Of a DNA stretch of 64,000 nt, positions 1-10,985 are shown piece after piece. The position numbers and the translations under genes were made by a program. Position 1 is the first letter of the stretch. Each line of letters begins with the position of its first letter. The notes beneath the pieces were generated by a model. It saw only the letters and a program-made list of their open reading frames with translations, searched no databases and was not told the origin of the DNA. This stretch comes from Hymenopus coronatus (Eukaryota; Arthropoda; Insecta; Mantodea; Hymenopodidae), in NCBI GenBank assembly GCA_030762935.1, contig CM060900.1:372303132-372367131 (forward strand), read 5' to 3'.

Positions 1-356
1 GAACGGAGCAAGCCGATCAATCACTCCTGTCAAACAACATAGATGTTGTATTTTTCCAAATAAAGGATTGATTCCATCAAATCCAATATTCAGTACTGTT
101 TTAGTGTAAATGGCATATTCATGTACCCGATTATTAACAGGGATAATGCATATACCAGTTCTATAAGCATAGGAGATTAAGAGAAAACAAAATATAAGGC
201 TAGAGTGTTTCAATATTCTAGATTTGAGTATCCTGGGTAGGGGCATTTCACGTCTAAGCCGCACTGTTCAAAACTTGGCTCGTCATACAAAATGTCGGTA
301 GCGCTTCCAATATGTTAACTTGTTACTTATATATGCTTATATGGCTTAAAACGCTA

Positions 357-412
357 GATAAATATTTTGATTAAGATTCATAAGATAAATATTTTGATTT
401 GATTAAGAATCA
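357..412. repeat. Imperfect tandem duplication, unit about 27 bp
   Basis: The motif agataaatattttgatt occurs twice in succession, each time followed by a variant of aagattca. The second copy carries an extra tgatt. Confidence 0.6.
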
Positions 413-982
413 GGATAGCATCACTCCGCGTATAGTTGCAGATATATAATAAGAAGCCAATAAGTGTTAACTGATGCTCTGTGGTTCACTTGCTGACAGT
501 GTTGAACCAGCTGTTAGAAAATAATTGACTGTTTTGTGTTATTACAGTCTATTCATCTGCTAGAGAGTGTGTGTTCTTTCCATTTGCAACAATTGAGAAT
601 TCGCGGAGAACAGTTTATGGGAACAAAATAGCTTATTATCAGCAAGCTGCTCTTTTATAGCGCCACATAGTACTTAAGGTCTCCGTTCTTTGGTCATATT
701 GTTGGAAACTTTGTTTGATGATGGCAAAAACTGCATAAACTTCTACCGCCGGAAAAAGGTTCTACTTCCCGTTTGTCTTGCTCCTTTCGCGAAAGAAATG
801 AAAAGCGATGGCTTAAATTTAGAAAGGAACTCCTTTAGTTGTTTCTACAGAAGGCTGAAAGTAAAGTGTGTAGAGGAGACCCTGTGAACATTTTATATAA
901 CACCTCTCAGAGACGTACTGTACGTGATCTTCAATTAAATCGCTCATTACAGAAAGAACATGAGTCAGCTCTTGTCCAATTT

Positions 983-1003
983 TATTTTATTTATTTATTT
1001 ATT
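983..1003. repeat. (TTTA)n microsatellite
   Basis: Short run of ttta/attt units. It could be the tail of an old retroelement, but nothing recognisable flanks it. Confidence 0.6.
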
Positions 1004-1372
1004 TAGGCGTATACTGGATTGGCACTTTTAGGTAGATGAAGCAAAATATACAGAAACAGTATGAATACCATATTAAATACCCACTTAAGCATTAATTAAT
1101 GGCCTAAGTAAGGATCATTTTCAGTTTGCATAACCTATAAAGCAGACTTAAACCTCCTGCAAAATCTGCATATCCTTTGGGTAAAGCTTCTATCAAAGCG
1201 AACAAAATTGAGGACGTAATTAAAGGAAACCGTGCATGTTCCATAATAAGTAGAGCTTTATGCACAGATTTTACAATGACAAACCGAGGCTGCTAATGAT
1301 GAACATGATGGAGAACTTTATATGTAGTTTCATTTTACAGATTTTGTCTCCTTCCAGTTTCCTTGAAGGACT

Positions 1373-1690
1373 TACAAGCGGATGTCTAGGGGTCAGAAGC
1401 CTGTCGGGGAGTCAAAGGCACGAAACCACAGAATGGAGAACCTGGCACTAGTGGTCGGCCCATAGCGAGGCATGAGCGTGAGGGAACTGGATGACATGAA
1501 AGGCAAGGGAAACGGATGATGGGAAAGATGATGATGGAGGAATTGGTGAAATGAGTTGCGGGGGAAACCGGAGGACCCAGAGGAAACCCGCCCAGACACC
1601 ATCGTATCACAAATCCCACATGCGGGCGCTTGGGATTGAACACGGTCACCTAGATGGGTGGTCTAACTACTCGGCCATGGCGGCGCCGCC
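1373..1690 (-). mobile_element. tRNA-derived SINE, family S1
   Basis: On the minus strand the element begins with a tRNA-like head: box A type tggccgagtagttaga near 1665-1680 and box B type gtgttcaatcccaa near 1632-1645. A GC-rich body with gggcgggtttcctctgggt and a pyrimidine-rich section follow. Two further copies are at 10040-10285 and 20775-21110. They share the body and a tail containing cttgtaagtcc. It is non-autonomous, and the open frames across it are incidental. Target-site duplication not identified. Confidence 0.8.
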
Positions 1691-3639
1691 AAAACTATGT
1701 TTTTGAAAAGGCAAATACAGTTATTAAAAATAAAAGTTTGTGCTACTGTTTCAACTCTTGTGTAGTCTTACTTTTATTAGTTAGCCAATTCTGGCGTAGT
1801 CTTATTAAAATACAATGAATAAAGCAAAACTGATCAATTGGTTACCATTCTACATAGCCTAATATCTCTCTTCAAAAATTTGAATTTAGAGACTCGTAAT
1901 TTTTCTGCAATGATCTTTGGTATAAAACGAATCAACAGGCCAAAATTGGTATCATTTGATTTCTTGTTTTGCTGCTCTGGTTAAATATGCAGACAGCATT
2001 TATAGCTTATATTTGAACTAATGAAAAATTTGATCTAGCAGTTTCGAAACTCGTGAGGCATGTTTTTTTATATAACGTTGAAAATTATATTGCGATTAGA
2101 CAGCAGATGAAGCATTTGTGTCTGACGTCCACATACACCTCAGAGAGTGTTTTTGTCAATCACGTGTCATGAATAAAAAAGGTCTCTCTTTGTACTTTAT
2201 CAAATTTATCCCAGTTTTCAAGTAAGGGAGCAAAAGGCAGTTTGCTACTGAACAGAACCCTACATATGAGTCGGAAATTTTCGAGTTTGTAAAATGCAAA
2301 GCTTACGTATTTTGCCCTAACCAGGAATACCTTGTACTTATAATCCTTATCATTTTGCACATTTCGTAATATTATACTCTCAACAACTTAATTGAATCGA
2401 CAATTACTTGCTGTTAAAATGTCTACATATGTATTTAATTTAGTATTACGAGTTAAAGACAGTAAAATAATCTTCTTGTCTCATTGCAAGAGAGTTGTTT
2501 TTCTTTAGATCGATTTATAATCCTTTGGTAGTATTTTGATAGCATTTTTGGCTGGGCTGTCAATACTTTCCTTGTCTCCATCCTTGAGAACTCTAATGTT
2601 AAATTGCCTCTAAAAGAGAGTATTAGCAGCATCTATATCCCAGCATATTTCCTCAATAATTTTCTTTCATTCATTGCCTGTTATGATGAAATTTGTTGGA
2701 AGAATAAACAAATAAATAAAGGTGTACATAGCTTCTTTAGCGGGGTTTCGTGAGACAAGGAATTCCGTAATATTAGGTAACCAATGTGAGCATGTGGGTA
2801 TGTTTACGAAAACACGCGGAAGCACAGGTCTCAAGAGTTTCCCAAGCCACGTTCGTCACTTCTGGTAACGGGGCCAGGCAGGCGAGATGTTCCTGGTTAG
2901 CTACCCAATCCACGCTGAATATGAGGGATTTGTTAATGTTCCTCTATTGGCGCTGAAAATTATATTTTCATGCCTGTACTTCCAGAACATTACTTACTAT
3001 TGCCTTTAATTTATTGCAATTTCTCTTGTTCAATTAATTTTGGTAGATATTAACCAGCTTTATTTTTGGGTCCTTTTATTATCGGCATTACTTTTTTTGC
3101 GGCTGTTCGCAAGAGATATCTCCTACATTATATTTTGCCCCACTTTAGGAGCGCGAGAGATTGAGGTCAGTCCTTGTATTAGATCCGCTTCCTTACTCCA
3201 GTCATCAACATCGTGGTAAAGTGGGAGATATGTTATGGAATCCTTAAGTAACAGCTTAATTTCCTTTATTCCTTTTTCTAATCAGGGTTACAAAGTATTT
3301 CTAACTGAATATTTTCAGCGAGAATTTACTCACAAAATAAGACATCTGCTCGATACGGCTATTACTGGGACAATGAGAAGGACCGAGATAAAATGCACCA
3401 TGTGTCTATAGAGCTTACAAATTCAATTACGCGTGACGTATCATGGCCGTGAGACGTAACATATCTTTTGCGAAACGGAGGGAACCGAAGGGCAGGTTTT
3501 GTCTTGCAGCCATATTAGTATAAAGTGCAATATGCATACCTCTAATCATACTACTTCATTGCTAACAGCAACTTCAACCTTCCCCTTGCCTCTCCTTCAA
3601 CTACAGTTCTCACTGACTTCCTAGCTGGTAGTCGAGAAC
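1691..3639. other. AT-rich stretch without a gene
   Basis: No open frame with recognisable content on either strand and no match to the repeat families mapped elsewhere in the window. A less AT-rich patch at about 2800-2930 and 3100-3240 remains unexplained. Confidence 0.5.
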
Positions 3640-3900
3640 AAAAGAAGACTAAAATAAGAACTGAAGCTTTCCTGGTGACGTATTAATTCAAAATCTTCTC
3701 GGGCTTCTAGCCAGGTAAAGACTTGGCTTGACACCAACGTTTCGAAGAAGTGCATCTTCCTCGTCTTCAGGGTGAACTGATGGTTTGAGCTTGCGGAGAC
3801 TGGTATTTATAACAGCTGGGATGAAGCTAACATCTGATTGGTTCGCGTGATATTATGGTCTGGTAGAAGCCCGAGAAGATTTTGAATTAAAAGAAGACTA
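3640..3900 (-). mobile_element. Penelope-like-element-derived foldback insertion with 12-bp TSD
   Basis: A 237-bp insertion (3652-3888) is flanked by a perfect 12-bp direct repeat, aaaagaagacta, at 3640-3651 and 3889-3900. Its outer parts are inverted repeats: taattcaaaatcttctcggg near 3684 and its complement ending near 3888. Read on the minus strand the order is: inverted arm, a CCAAT box (forward tgattggtt 3834-3842), a TATA-like tataaata (3803-3814), the motif ctgaagac-stem-gaaacg (3738-3770), then a tail with agaagcccgagaag and aggaaagcttcag. The stem in the motif is gaggaag/cttcttc with one wobble pair. The retrotransposition hallmark (TSD) and inverted partial 5' copy fit Penelope-like elements, whose pseudo-LTRs carry hammerhead motifs. 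That assignment is inference: no reverse transcriptase is present. The same tail recurs at 5311-5480 and 19740-19945. Confidence 0.6.
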
Positions 3901-4275
3901 GCTTGTCAGGGCATTTAGTTTCCTTAAAGGGAATTGAAGAAACAACACATCAATGGAATCTGTCATATAACTACTTTAATTTGATATATTGTATACATCG
4001 TTTATTTACTGTCAGTAGCACCCATATACAATGTACAGTACACAGAAAAGCTATTATACTCCTCCAAAATAACAGATATCGAGATTTCACCGGAAATACA
4101 TGTTTTATGGCCCCCTGATTCCAAAAAGATATATTTAGAAAAAAGTTTCGTAGCGTTTGACTGGCATTTAAGTTCAGTATCTTCCAAGGATGCAACACAA
4201 AGATTTGCAGGAAAATACCCCAACACCAATTGCCCTTTACATAGAAAATGTTTCGAAAATGTTGATCCTCCCAAA

Positions 4276-4895
4276 AGTGTTTAAACCTTTGTTGCCTGTC
4301 GTTACCTATAAGTTGTTTTAAGAGTAACTATACAAGTAGGGTTGTACTCTAGGATTAATTTCATGTGATACTAATCTTCCACCATATACAAGTAATCAGG
4401 ACTGTTTTATATTGTAAAAATATATACAACATTTTCCCTAAAATTGCAGTGATTTTTATAATAAATAAAAGAGTAAAGCTAATATAGCTACAGTCAAATG
4501 TGGCCCCATTAGCTCCCAAACATCAGGCCGATTATTGTACTTCGGCTCTTCCCGTCCTTTACCACAGTTATTGGGATTTGAACTTACAACATTTGGCTTT
4601 GAATGGATGGTCAGTCCATTGTACTCATGGTTATTTGAACCACATTTATGGTATTGCCTTTGGCAGGATAATGAAAACTATTTTAGAAAAATTTAAACTT
4701 TTATTTTTGGGAATAAAAAGATTAATAAAGGATCCACATATATTTTCATTTCTATTTTCTGTATTATTTTATATAATAATTTTATAGGTTTATTCCCATA
4801 TATTTTTAATATAACCCCGGTTTTAACATTGAATTAAAGGAAAAACGGCATATGCAATATACTAATGCAGCCAACTAAGGGTTAAGGTATTTATA
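4276..4895. mobile_element. Insertion splitting repeat X copy 1, possibly carrying a minus-strand SINE
   Basis: The sequence between the two halves of X copy 1 is unrelated to X. On the minus strand around 4500-4640 there is a box-B-like gtaagttcaaatcccaa preceded by a weak box A, suggesting an old tRNA-derived element. I cannot define its ends or duplications. The 95-codon plus-strand frame across it has no recognisable content. Confidence 0.35.
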
Positions 4896-5310
4896 TGATA
4901 AACGAACTATATATGTTGAATTTTCTGGGAATAGCCTCTGAAGAACTCTTCATTCTGGATACGTTTTGCATAACTGGTAAACTGTAAGAGATGGACAAAA
5001 TTATACTGTACAAAAAATGTAGATCTTGTTAAAATGCACCATTTATTTCATATACATTTTTGTAGTTAACCATTTCCAATATATTCTTTGTTATTGATTT
5101 CAACTTCAAACTATCTACTTGAACTTTTCTCAAACGGAAAGTTATCATTCGTTTCATTTCTCCTTGTTTATTCTGTCATGCAAAGATAATCTAATTTCAA
5201 TTGTTTCACATAACGAGCAGTTTCAAAAGATTTGGCTTTCGCCTAAGCCTAGTGCATTACCTTATTCTCTCTTACTTTCAAGGAAACAAGTAACAAGATC
5301 AATTCTTATT

Positions 5311-5480
5311 CTAGACGTTCTCGGGCTTCAAGCCAGGTGTAGTGATGAGTCATGGACATTTCGGGAGTGTGCACCATCAGGATGATGGGAGAAAGTCGAT
5401 GACTCCTCATCACTACACCTGGCTTGAAGCCCGAGAACGTCTATAATATGTTCGTCGCCAGCAAAACTTCAGATCATATT
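5311..5480 (+). mobile_element. Penelope-like foldback insertion with 41-44 bp arms
   Basis: The arms are an almost perfect inverted repeat at 5313-5353 and 5399-5442 (agacgttctcgggcttcaag and its complement), differing by a 3-nt indel. Between them, on the minus strand at 5357-5381, is cctgatgg-...-cccgaaatg, the counterpart of the motif in the 3652-3888 insertion. The plus-strand 3' end continues with cgtcgccag and cttcag, as in that element's tail. It interrupts repeat X copy 1: X sequence resumes near 5485. Exact target duplication unclear. Confidence 0.6.
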
Positions 5481-5715
5481 TCAAGACAAATTCTGGTACT
5501 ATTTATCTCAATTTGCATGATGTAGGAAAAAGAGCATTCCTATGTAGGAACTAGTTTGTTTGTGGAACAGGTAGAGAAAGCCATGTGAATTAAAACAAGT
5601 CAGATTTTTTTTAATTTCAATCGTAATTATATAATGGTACCTCGTGTCAGATTACAGCATGTACGGATTTGTTTGCTTCTTAAAACTCACGTAGACACGT
5701 CAAAAACAACATGGA

Positions 5716-5880
5716 CTGGCCCCGTAGCTGAGTTGGTAGAGCACCTTCCTACAGTGCGAGTGGCCCCAAGTTCGATTCCCGGCTGAGATGGGATTTTTTC
5801 TGTAGCCGAGATTATTTTCTATCCTCCCCCAGAGTCAAAGTATGAATGTGTGTGATCTAATGATAAAAATTAAGAAAGTT
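5716..5880 (+). mobile_element. tRNA-derived SINE, family S3
   Basis: tRNA-like head with box A (tagctgagttggtagagca, 5725-5743) and box B (agttcgattccc, 5769-5780), followed by a body with tgtagccgagattattttct and gtatgaatgtgtgtg. A second, minus-strand copy at 25140-25303 shares head and body. It is not a functional tRNA gene: there is no acceptor-stem closure or tRNA 3' end, and the homology continues well past the tRNA region. Confidence 0.75.
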
Positions 5881-6064
5881 GACTAGAAACCTAACGACTA
5901 CAATACACGAGTTGACACCATTGCCGATATGCAATAAGTTCCACAGGAAAATGCCACCAATAGTAACACACATGGAACAATAAAAGCAGTAGCATGAAAA
6001 ATACCTCTGACTCGCAAAGTGTTATTTCTTTATTGATCGACTTCTCTTTTGCATTTCTCTAAAT

Positions 6065-6247
6065 ACTCGTTATTAATTAAAGATTTGAAGCTTTCTCAGT
6101 GTTGGTTATTACAGATGACTTCACGGGATAGCAATCAAGTATTCCCTGATGAAGACCACAGAGTCAAGTTGGTCGAAAGCTTGGATTTCTGTGATTCCAA
6201 TTTAACTCGGTTGCCATCCCGTGAAGTCACCTGTAACTCGTTATTAA
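6065..6247. mobile_element. Short foldback insertion with 12-bp TSD and CTGATGA...GAAA core
   Basis: The 159-bp insert 6077-6235 is bounded by a perfect 12-bp direct repeat, actcgttattaa, at 6065-6076 and 6236-6247. Its arms are inverted repeats (gatgacttcacgggatagca and complement). The centre, plus strand 6146-6178, reads ctgatgaa, gacca, loop, tggtc, gaaag: a hammerhead-like core with a 5-bp stem. The left end on the minus strand ends with gagaaagcttcaaatc, resembling the aggaaagcttcag tail of the 3652-3888 insertion. Likely another head-to-head partial Penelope-like copy; no protein-coding part is present. Confidence 0.55.
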
Positions 6248-7493
6248 AACCATGTTTAAAATAAATGTTCTGTCGCGTCTTGGGACCTTGTCTGCATAAT
6301 CACTGTTTCACTAACTCGCGTTCTGCCCCAGCTTCTGCATTATATTTAATAGAATATATTAAAGATTTGTAAGGCATATCCACTGCTATTTTTCATATAA
6401 CACTTAGTTATTCCGTTGGTAAGTTGAGATGCTTCATATAATCTTTCCGGATTATTCATGATGCTACCCTGTATTTTACATGCAGCTCTAATTAAAGCAA
6501 AGATTATAATATAGTTCTTAAAAAGATAACCAGTTGCACGTTGGATTCAAATGCTAGGTTATAAAAATCTACTGGGAGTTTAACCCAGGAGCTAAAGAGA
6601 GTATGACAGCAGGAAGCTAAGCTTGCACGTGCGTGTGGGCTAACAAAGTGATAACGAGTGGTTGGGTGAGCCTGCGTTTGCATAACCTCAGAATGTTCTT
6701 GCTTCTTTCCCTTCTTCACTGCCTCTTGTAAAGAGGTCCAAGTTCACCAACACGCAGAGGTCCTCTAATCCCCACCACGCTTTTGTCCTTTTTGTTTCCT
6801 GAGATGTTAATATTGAAGTACGTGATCATGCATGTTTTGCTTTCTGTTTTAGCCAAAAGCACGGAAATTTTTCAGTGACTTTATAATGGTCATTCTTCAA
6901 AAAAATCTAGAGTAGGTAACAATAACATTGGTTTTTCATTAATTCTGTACATCAATTTGCTATGCAACTAAAATTCAGGCAACAAATCGAAAACATTCAG
7001 AAAAGTTTTTCAACCTTCAGCCAATTGAATCTGTAAAACAAGAGTTTAGTAAATAAAATGTCACCAAATTCCAAAGCTCGAGATGTAGAATGCTTACATT
7101 TCTTCCGGATCAACCTAGCTTTTTATAAGGAACACAGTATGGAAATATGCTAAAATAGAGCTTTCACTCCCCAGGACACATACCACATACAAAGAGGTAG
7201 GTTGCAGCTACATGCGCGCACGTTTTCTTTGATGCTCGGCTTCCTAGTTTTCATTCGATAGGTTTCGCGCAATTTTGGAAGCAGAGCAGAGCAACAACAT
7301 TGAGACACCAAAGTCTTTATACACTTTGATATCTAGGGGCTTCAATGCTAAGGTTTGAGTGCGTCTGTAGATCCCAGAGCTCGTGCACATGTACGTGCTA
7401 TGTGTGGCATTTAATAATTCAGCTAGTTTGCGATAGATTAGATTAACATATTCACCACAAGGGCTTCAAAGAAAGGCACTTTCTTTTATTGAC
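6248..7493. other. Stretch without a gene
   Basis: No supported coding sequence or recognisable repeat. The 71-codon minus frame at 6504-6719 has no known motif. Confidence 0.5.
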
Positions 7494-7766
7494 AACACTG
7501 CGGACCCGCCTGGGTAGTGTGGTGGTAGCGTGTGAGTCTCATGTTCAAAAGGTTGTGAGTTCGAATCTTGCTTAGGGTGAGTTACTCGGATAAGGTTTTT
7601 TTCGGGGTTTCCCCTTATCCTGAGAAGACGAATGTCGATTAACTTTAAGCCCCATGGACCCCGAGATCATTTGAGCATCATTTCACCAATTTCATTCATC
7701 GTCCCATATGACCAACCAGGTTAAAGGACGTTAAACTAAAAAAAAAAAAAAAAAAACACTGCGGAA
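7494..7766 (+). mobile_element. tRNA-derived SINE, family S4, with 11-bp TSD
   Basis: The 251-bp element 7505-7755 is bounded by a perfect direct repeat aacactgcgga (7494-7504 and 7756-7766) and ends in a long poly-A. The head has a tRNA-like box A (gggtagtgtggtggtagcg) and box B (gtgagttcgaatctt). The body contains gtttccccttatcctgag and catttgagcatcatttcacc. A 5'-truncated copy lies at 37076-37278 inside the hAT-like foldback. Poly-A plus TSD supports LINE-mediated retroposition. Confidence 0.9.
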
Positions 7767-10039
7767 GGAGAGCCGCCTGAGTTCTCTTTTCTTACCCCGG
7801 CCCTCACTCCATCTTACCTCTTGAACTAGCGCCAAGGAATAATGCGAGCACACGGGCATTCGAAGATTGATACGATCGCTTTGCCTGGAATAGTGAGGAA
7901 CTGAGTTTCATATTTTTGTTTCCCATGTTTCAAATGGTGCCCAGATTCGCCTAGAATTTCAAGAAGGTTTCCGTAGACTTATTTACCTGTTAGATCTATT
8001 GTTTATAAACTCAAAATTAAGAAATCTGTTTCGAAAACGCAACTAAGATATAAGGAACCACTATTAAGGGAGAAAAACTTACATGCTACCTCTTATCTAT
8101 TAGAAATATACAGTGGAAATATCTCGAAAGGCTAACACAACAAGTGAAAATTAGCCTACACAGCACACAGTGTTACGAATAATTTATAGATACTCTCTTA
8201 TTTGAAGATGGTAAACACATTCTAAGTCTGTGCACATCCTCTGACGGGCTTATTGTGGCCAGCTGCCGTTCCAGCATGTACTCAGAAAACAAATATGTGA
8301 TAAACAAATGTAAGGCAAAAAAGCATATTCCCATTTCCAAGATATGACGTGTTTACTCACATCAGAATTACATTGGAGGATTCATAACGTTATACAAACA
8401 CCTGTTAATCATCACTTTCATTTGGTAGTAAAATATATTTTTCTATGTCAATTCGCCTATGCCACCATAATTCTTAATCGCTACCCATTAGTGAAACATT
8501 GAACATTGTTTTCAAGATGAATTGGTTAACAAAACGTAGCATTTTAGATAGTTTGTGATTATACGCTTCATTCATTCTGGACCAAAGGTAAAAATCTTCA
8601 TAAATTAGAGAATAATGATGCGAGAATTAAAGTAGGATTTTTTTTGAGAGTAGGGATGTTAACAAAGGAATCATACCAGAAAAATAAAAGCACTTTTAGC
8701 ACTGTGGCAGTACTTTTTAGACAACTCTCGAATTTTTAGAATATCAATAATATTATATTGATTTCTGAAACTAACGGACAGCACGTTTATAACGAGATCA
8801 ATTCACGTATATGGTGATATTCTTGAAACAAGAGAAATTAAGTAAAAACTCTCTCGTGTGCAGGGAGATGTCAGATGTTTTCATTTTCATAAATTTATTT
8901 CTGGATTAGAATTTGACTTTTTAGGCCTGTAACCTTAAGATGTTTGCTATAAGGATGCTCTAAGCTAATGATATCTTGATTGTTCTTGACATGAAGACAA
9001 AGCTTAATCATTGAATATTTGGCCCACAATGATGAACATTTCCACTGCTTATTTTTCTCTTCGAAGAAGCCAAGATTACACTTTAAGTGAACATATTTTG
9101 AACATGTCTTGCCTTACACCAGATAATAAAGCAATTGAATGCTGTGTCATATTCCTCTCTAGATGTTTTGGGAAACAGTTCAAGTACTATTCTTTCTGTG
9201 GTCGTGTAACTTCACTTGATTCTTCCATTTAATTTTGCTCTAGATTTGCAGCCATTTAATCTTGAAGTAAGTTATACCGGAAAAAAGAATAACGTTTTAG
9301 ACCAAAGCAAGAAGAAAGCTGCCAATATAACATATACTTATACAACCAAAATTAAAATAAATAAGTACAGATTCACAGCATAACACAGAGTGAAGGTGTA
9401 GCTGGAATGGAATAAAATGAAACCTATTTAACAAGAATATTACAGGAAATTCAGCTCCTACACAATGCTGTAAACTACATCACTGGTATTCGCGAGAGCT
9501 GGTGATCTCCTGCACTAGCTATCGTTATATTAGTTACAATAAGTTTATTCTATTATAACACATTTGTATATATGTATATCATTAACAATGTTTTGTTTAT
9601 ATTTAGCTATATGTTGTAGTTTTTATATTACTTAATAGTTTATTTTATACATTATTATTTTATAACAGCAACTTAATTGTATTTAATTATTCTTTTCTTT
9701 TATAATTCTTCATAATTTTATTTGTTTAAAATTAACTGAAATATTGTCTACCGATTTGTTTATCCACAGTATTTAAATATATCTTTATATGAGTTATATT
9801 AAAATACTTCAGTATAAAATACATACTTTTAGGTATTTAATGATTGAAGCTGATAATGCCTACTTTTCCATTACATTATTACTTAAAATTGTTTATTTAT
9901 AAATTAATTTCCCAGTAATATTTATTTACTCTAAACAGAAAAATATAATGACATAATTTTTTCACACGAGTTGTGTGAAGAAACTATGAAACCATAATCT
10001 TCTTCTTTCTCTGTTTATCCTCTTCGTATATAGGACACA
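7767..10039. other. AT-rich stretch without a gene
   Basis: Nothing supportable on either strand. The 73-codon plus frame at 9011-9232 has no recognisable content. Confidence 0.5.
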
Positions 10040-10285
10040 TACCTCCCAGGACTTACAAGCCAACGCCTCGGGTCATATGCCTGTTCAGGAGTGCAGGCTC
10101 TATATCAGAGAGAAGCCAGGATAGGTGATCAGCCAATGCCTAGTATGAAAATGAAGAAGTAGATGGTATGAACTGACGATGAAATGGTTGACAGCAAATA
10201 TGGTTATGGAGCAACTGATAGAACTAATGACGGGTAAAACCTGAGTACCCGAAGAAAACCTGCCCAGACGTTGCTTTGTCATTTA
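10040..10285 (-). mobile_element. SINE, family S1, head missing
   Basis: Body and tail of S1 on the minus strand. The order tgggcaggttttcttcgggt, a pyrimidine-rich middle, then ggcttgtaagtcctggg matches 1373-1690. The tRNA-like head is absent, so it is 5'-truncated or decayed. Confidence 0.65.
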
Positions 10286-10744
10286 AAAACCAATGTATAA
10301 TGACAACCATGTATTACTTCATATCCTGGTATAGATCACAGTGGAATGGTATAAACGTTTTTGGTGCGATAATCTAAACTTTTCAGTTCATGTGCACTAT
10401 TTTAAAAGTTCCACTCTTTCGTCGCACAGTCAAAAAATAAAACTATTTACCTCTGCAAAGTGCTGAGGTAAATAATTGCATAAAAACTGATACAATGCCC
10501 ATAGATTTCAGTAGTGTACTTTCCATTCATAAAGTTTGTATCTTCGAGTAACCAACCTCTGACTCCACCCAGCTGTTGTTTTAAGTGACAGGCCTGGAAC
10601 ACAATCTAGAGACACAAAGAAAACAATGAACGATGACGTAGTTAATGTGATATGAAGAGGTGCTTCGGATAGCGCCTCTATGAAAGACTTTTGCTACGAT
10701 TGGTACCAAAAGATACGCTAGACCAAGATAATATGAGTCGACGT

Positions 10745-10985
10745 TCTAAAGTAAGGTTTTTTTTTCTGTTTTTTTTTTTTTTGTAGTATTTTAAGCCCGC
10801 TTTAACTACTTATGGCACCGCAGGCAGTGACACTGATGATACATGAATGATGATGGAGCACCGGTGGAATGCGATGGTGGGGGAAACCGGAGTACCCGGA
10901 GAAAACCCGCCCCAGCGCCGCTTTGTCCACCAAAAATCTCACATGCGGTCGCTTGGGATCGAACCCCGTCCGTCTAAAGTAAGGT
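10745..10985 (-). mobile_element. SINE, family S2, 5'-truncated, with 13-bp TSD
   Basis: The element 10758-10972 is flanked by the perfect repeat tctaaagtaaggt (10745-10757 and 10973-10985). On the minus strand it starts at box B (ggggttcgatcccaag), runs through gggcgggttttctccgggta and gtgctccatcatcattc, and ends in an A-rich tail. Other copies are 27003-27176 (+) and 34425-34590 (-, with the full tRNA-like head). The short plus frame here is a SINE artefact. Confidence 0.9.

Larger units (their letters stand above)
1..1372. other. AT-rich stretch without a gene
   Basis: I see no supported coding region here. Open frames are short (65 codons at most) and show no recognisable domain. It contains a short tandem duplication near 357-412 and a TTTA microsatellite near 983-1003, listed separately. 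Confidence 0.6.
3990..5610 (+). repeat. Interspersed repeat X, copy 1 (interrupted)
   Basis: Repeat X is the dominant unclassified repeat of the window (about 15 copies, unit near 0.8-1.0 kb). Signature segments, in order, are a start hairpin, gagatttcaccggaaatac, ccaaggatgcgacacgaag, ctttacatggaaa, a block around cataactggtaaac, and an end around catgtgaatggaacac. Copy 1 holds the first half at 3993-4275 and the second at about 4896-5600. It is split by a 620-bp unrelated stretch and by a foldback insertion at 5311-5480. Minus-strand frames here are not treated as genes. Confidence 0.8.

Noticed and set aside
5716..5790. Intact tRNA gene
   Set aside because: Box A and B are present, but the acceptor stem does not close and homology with 25140-25303 extends through a SINE body.
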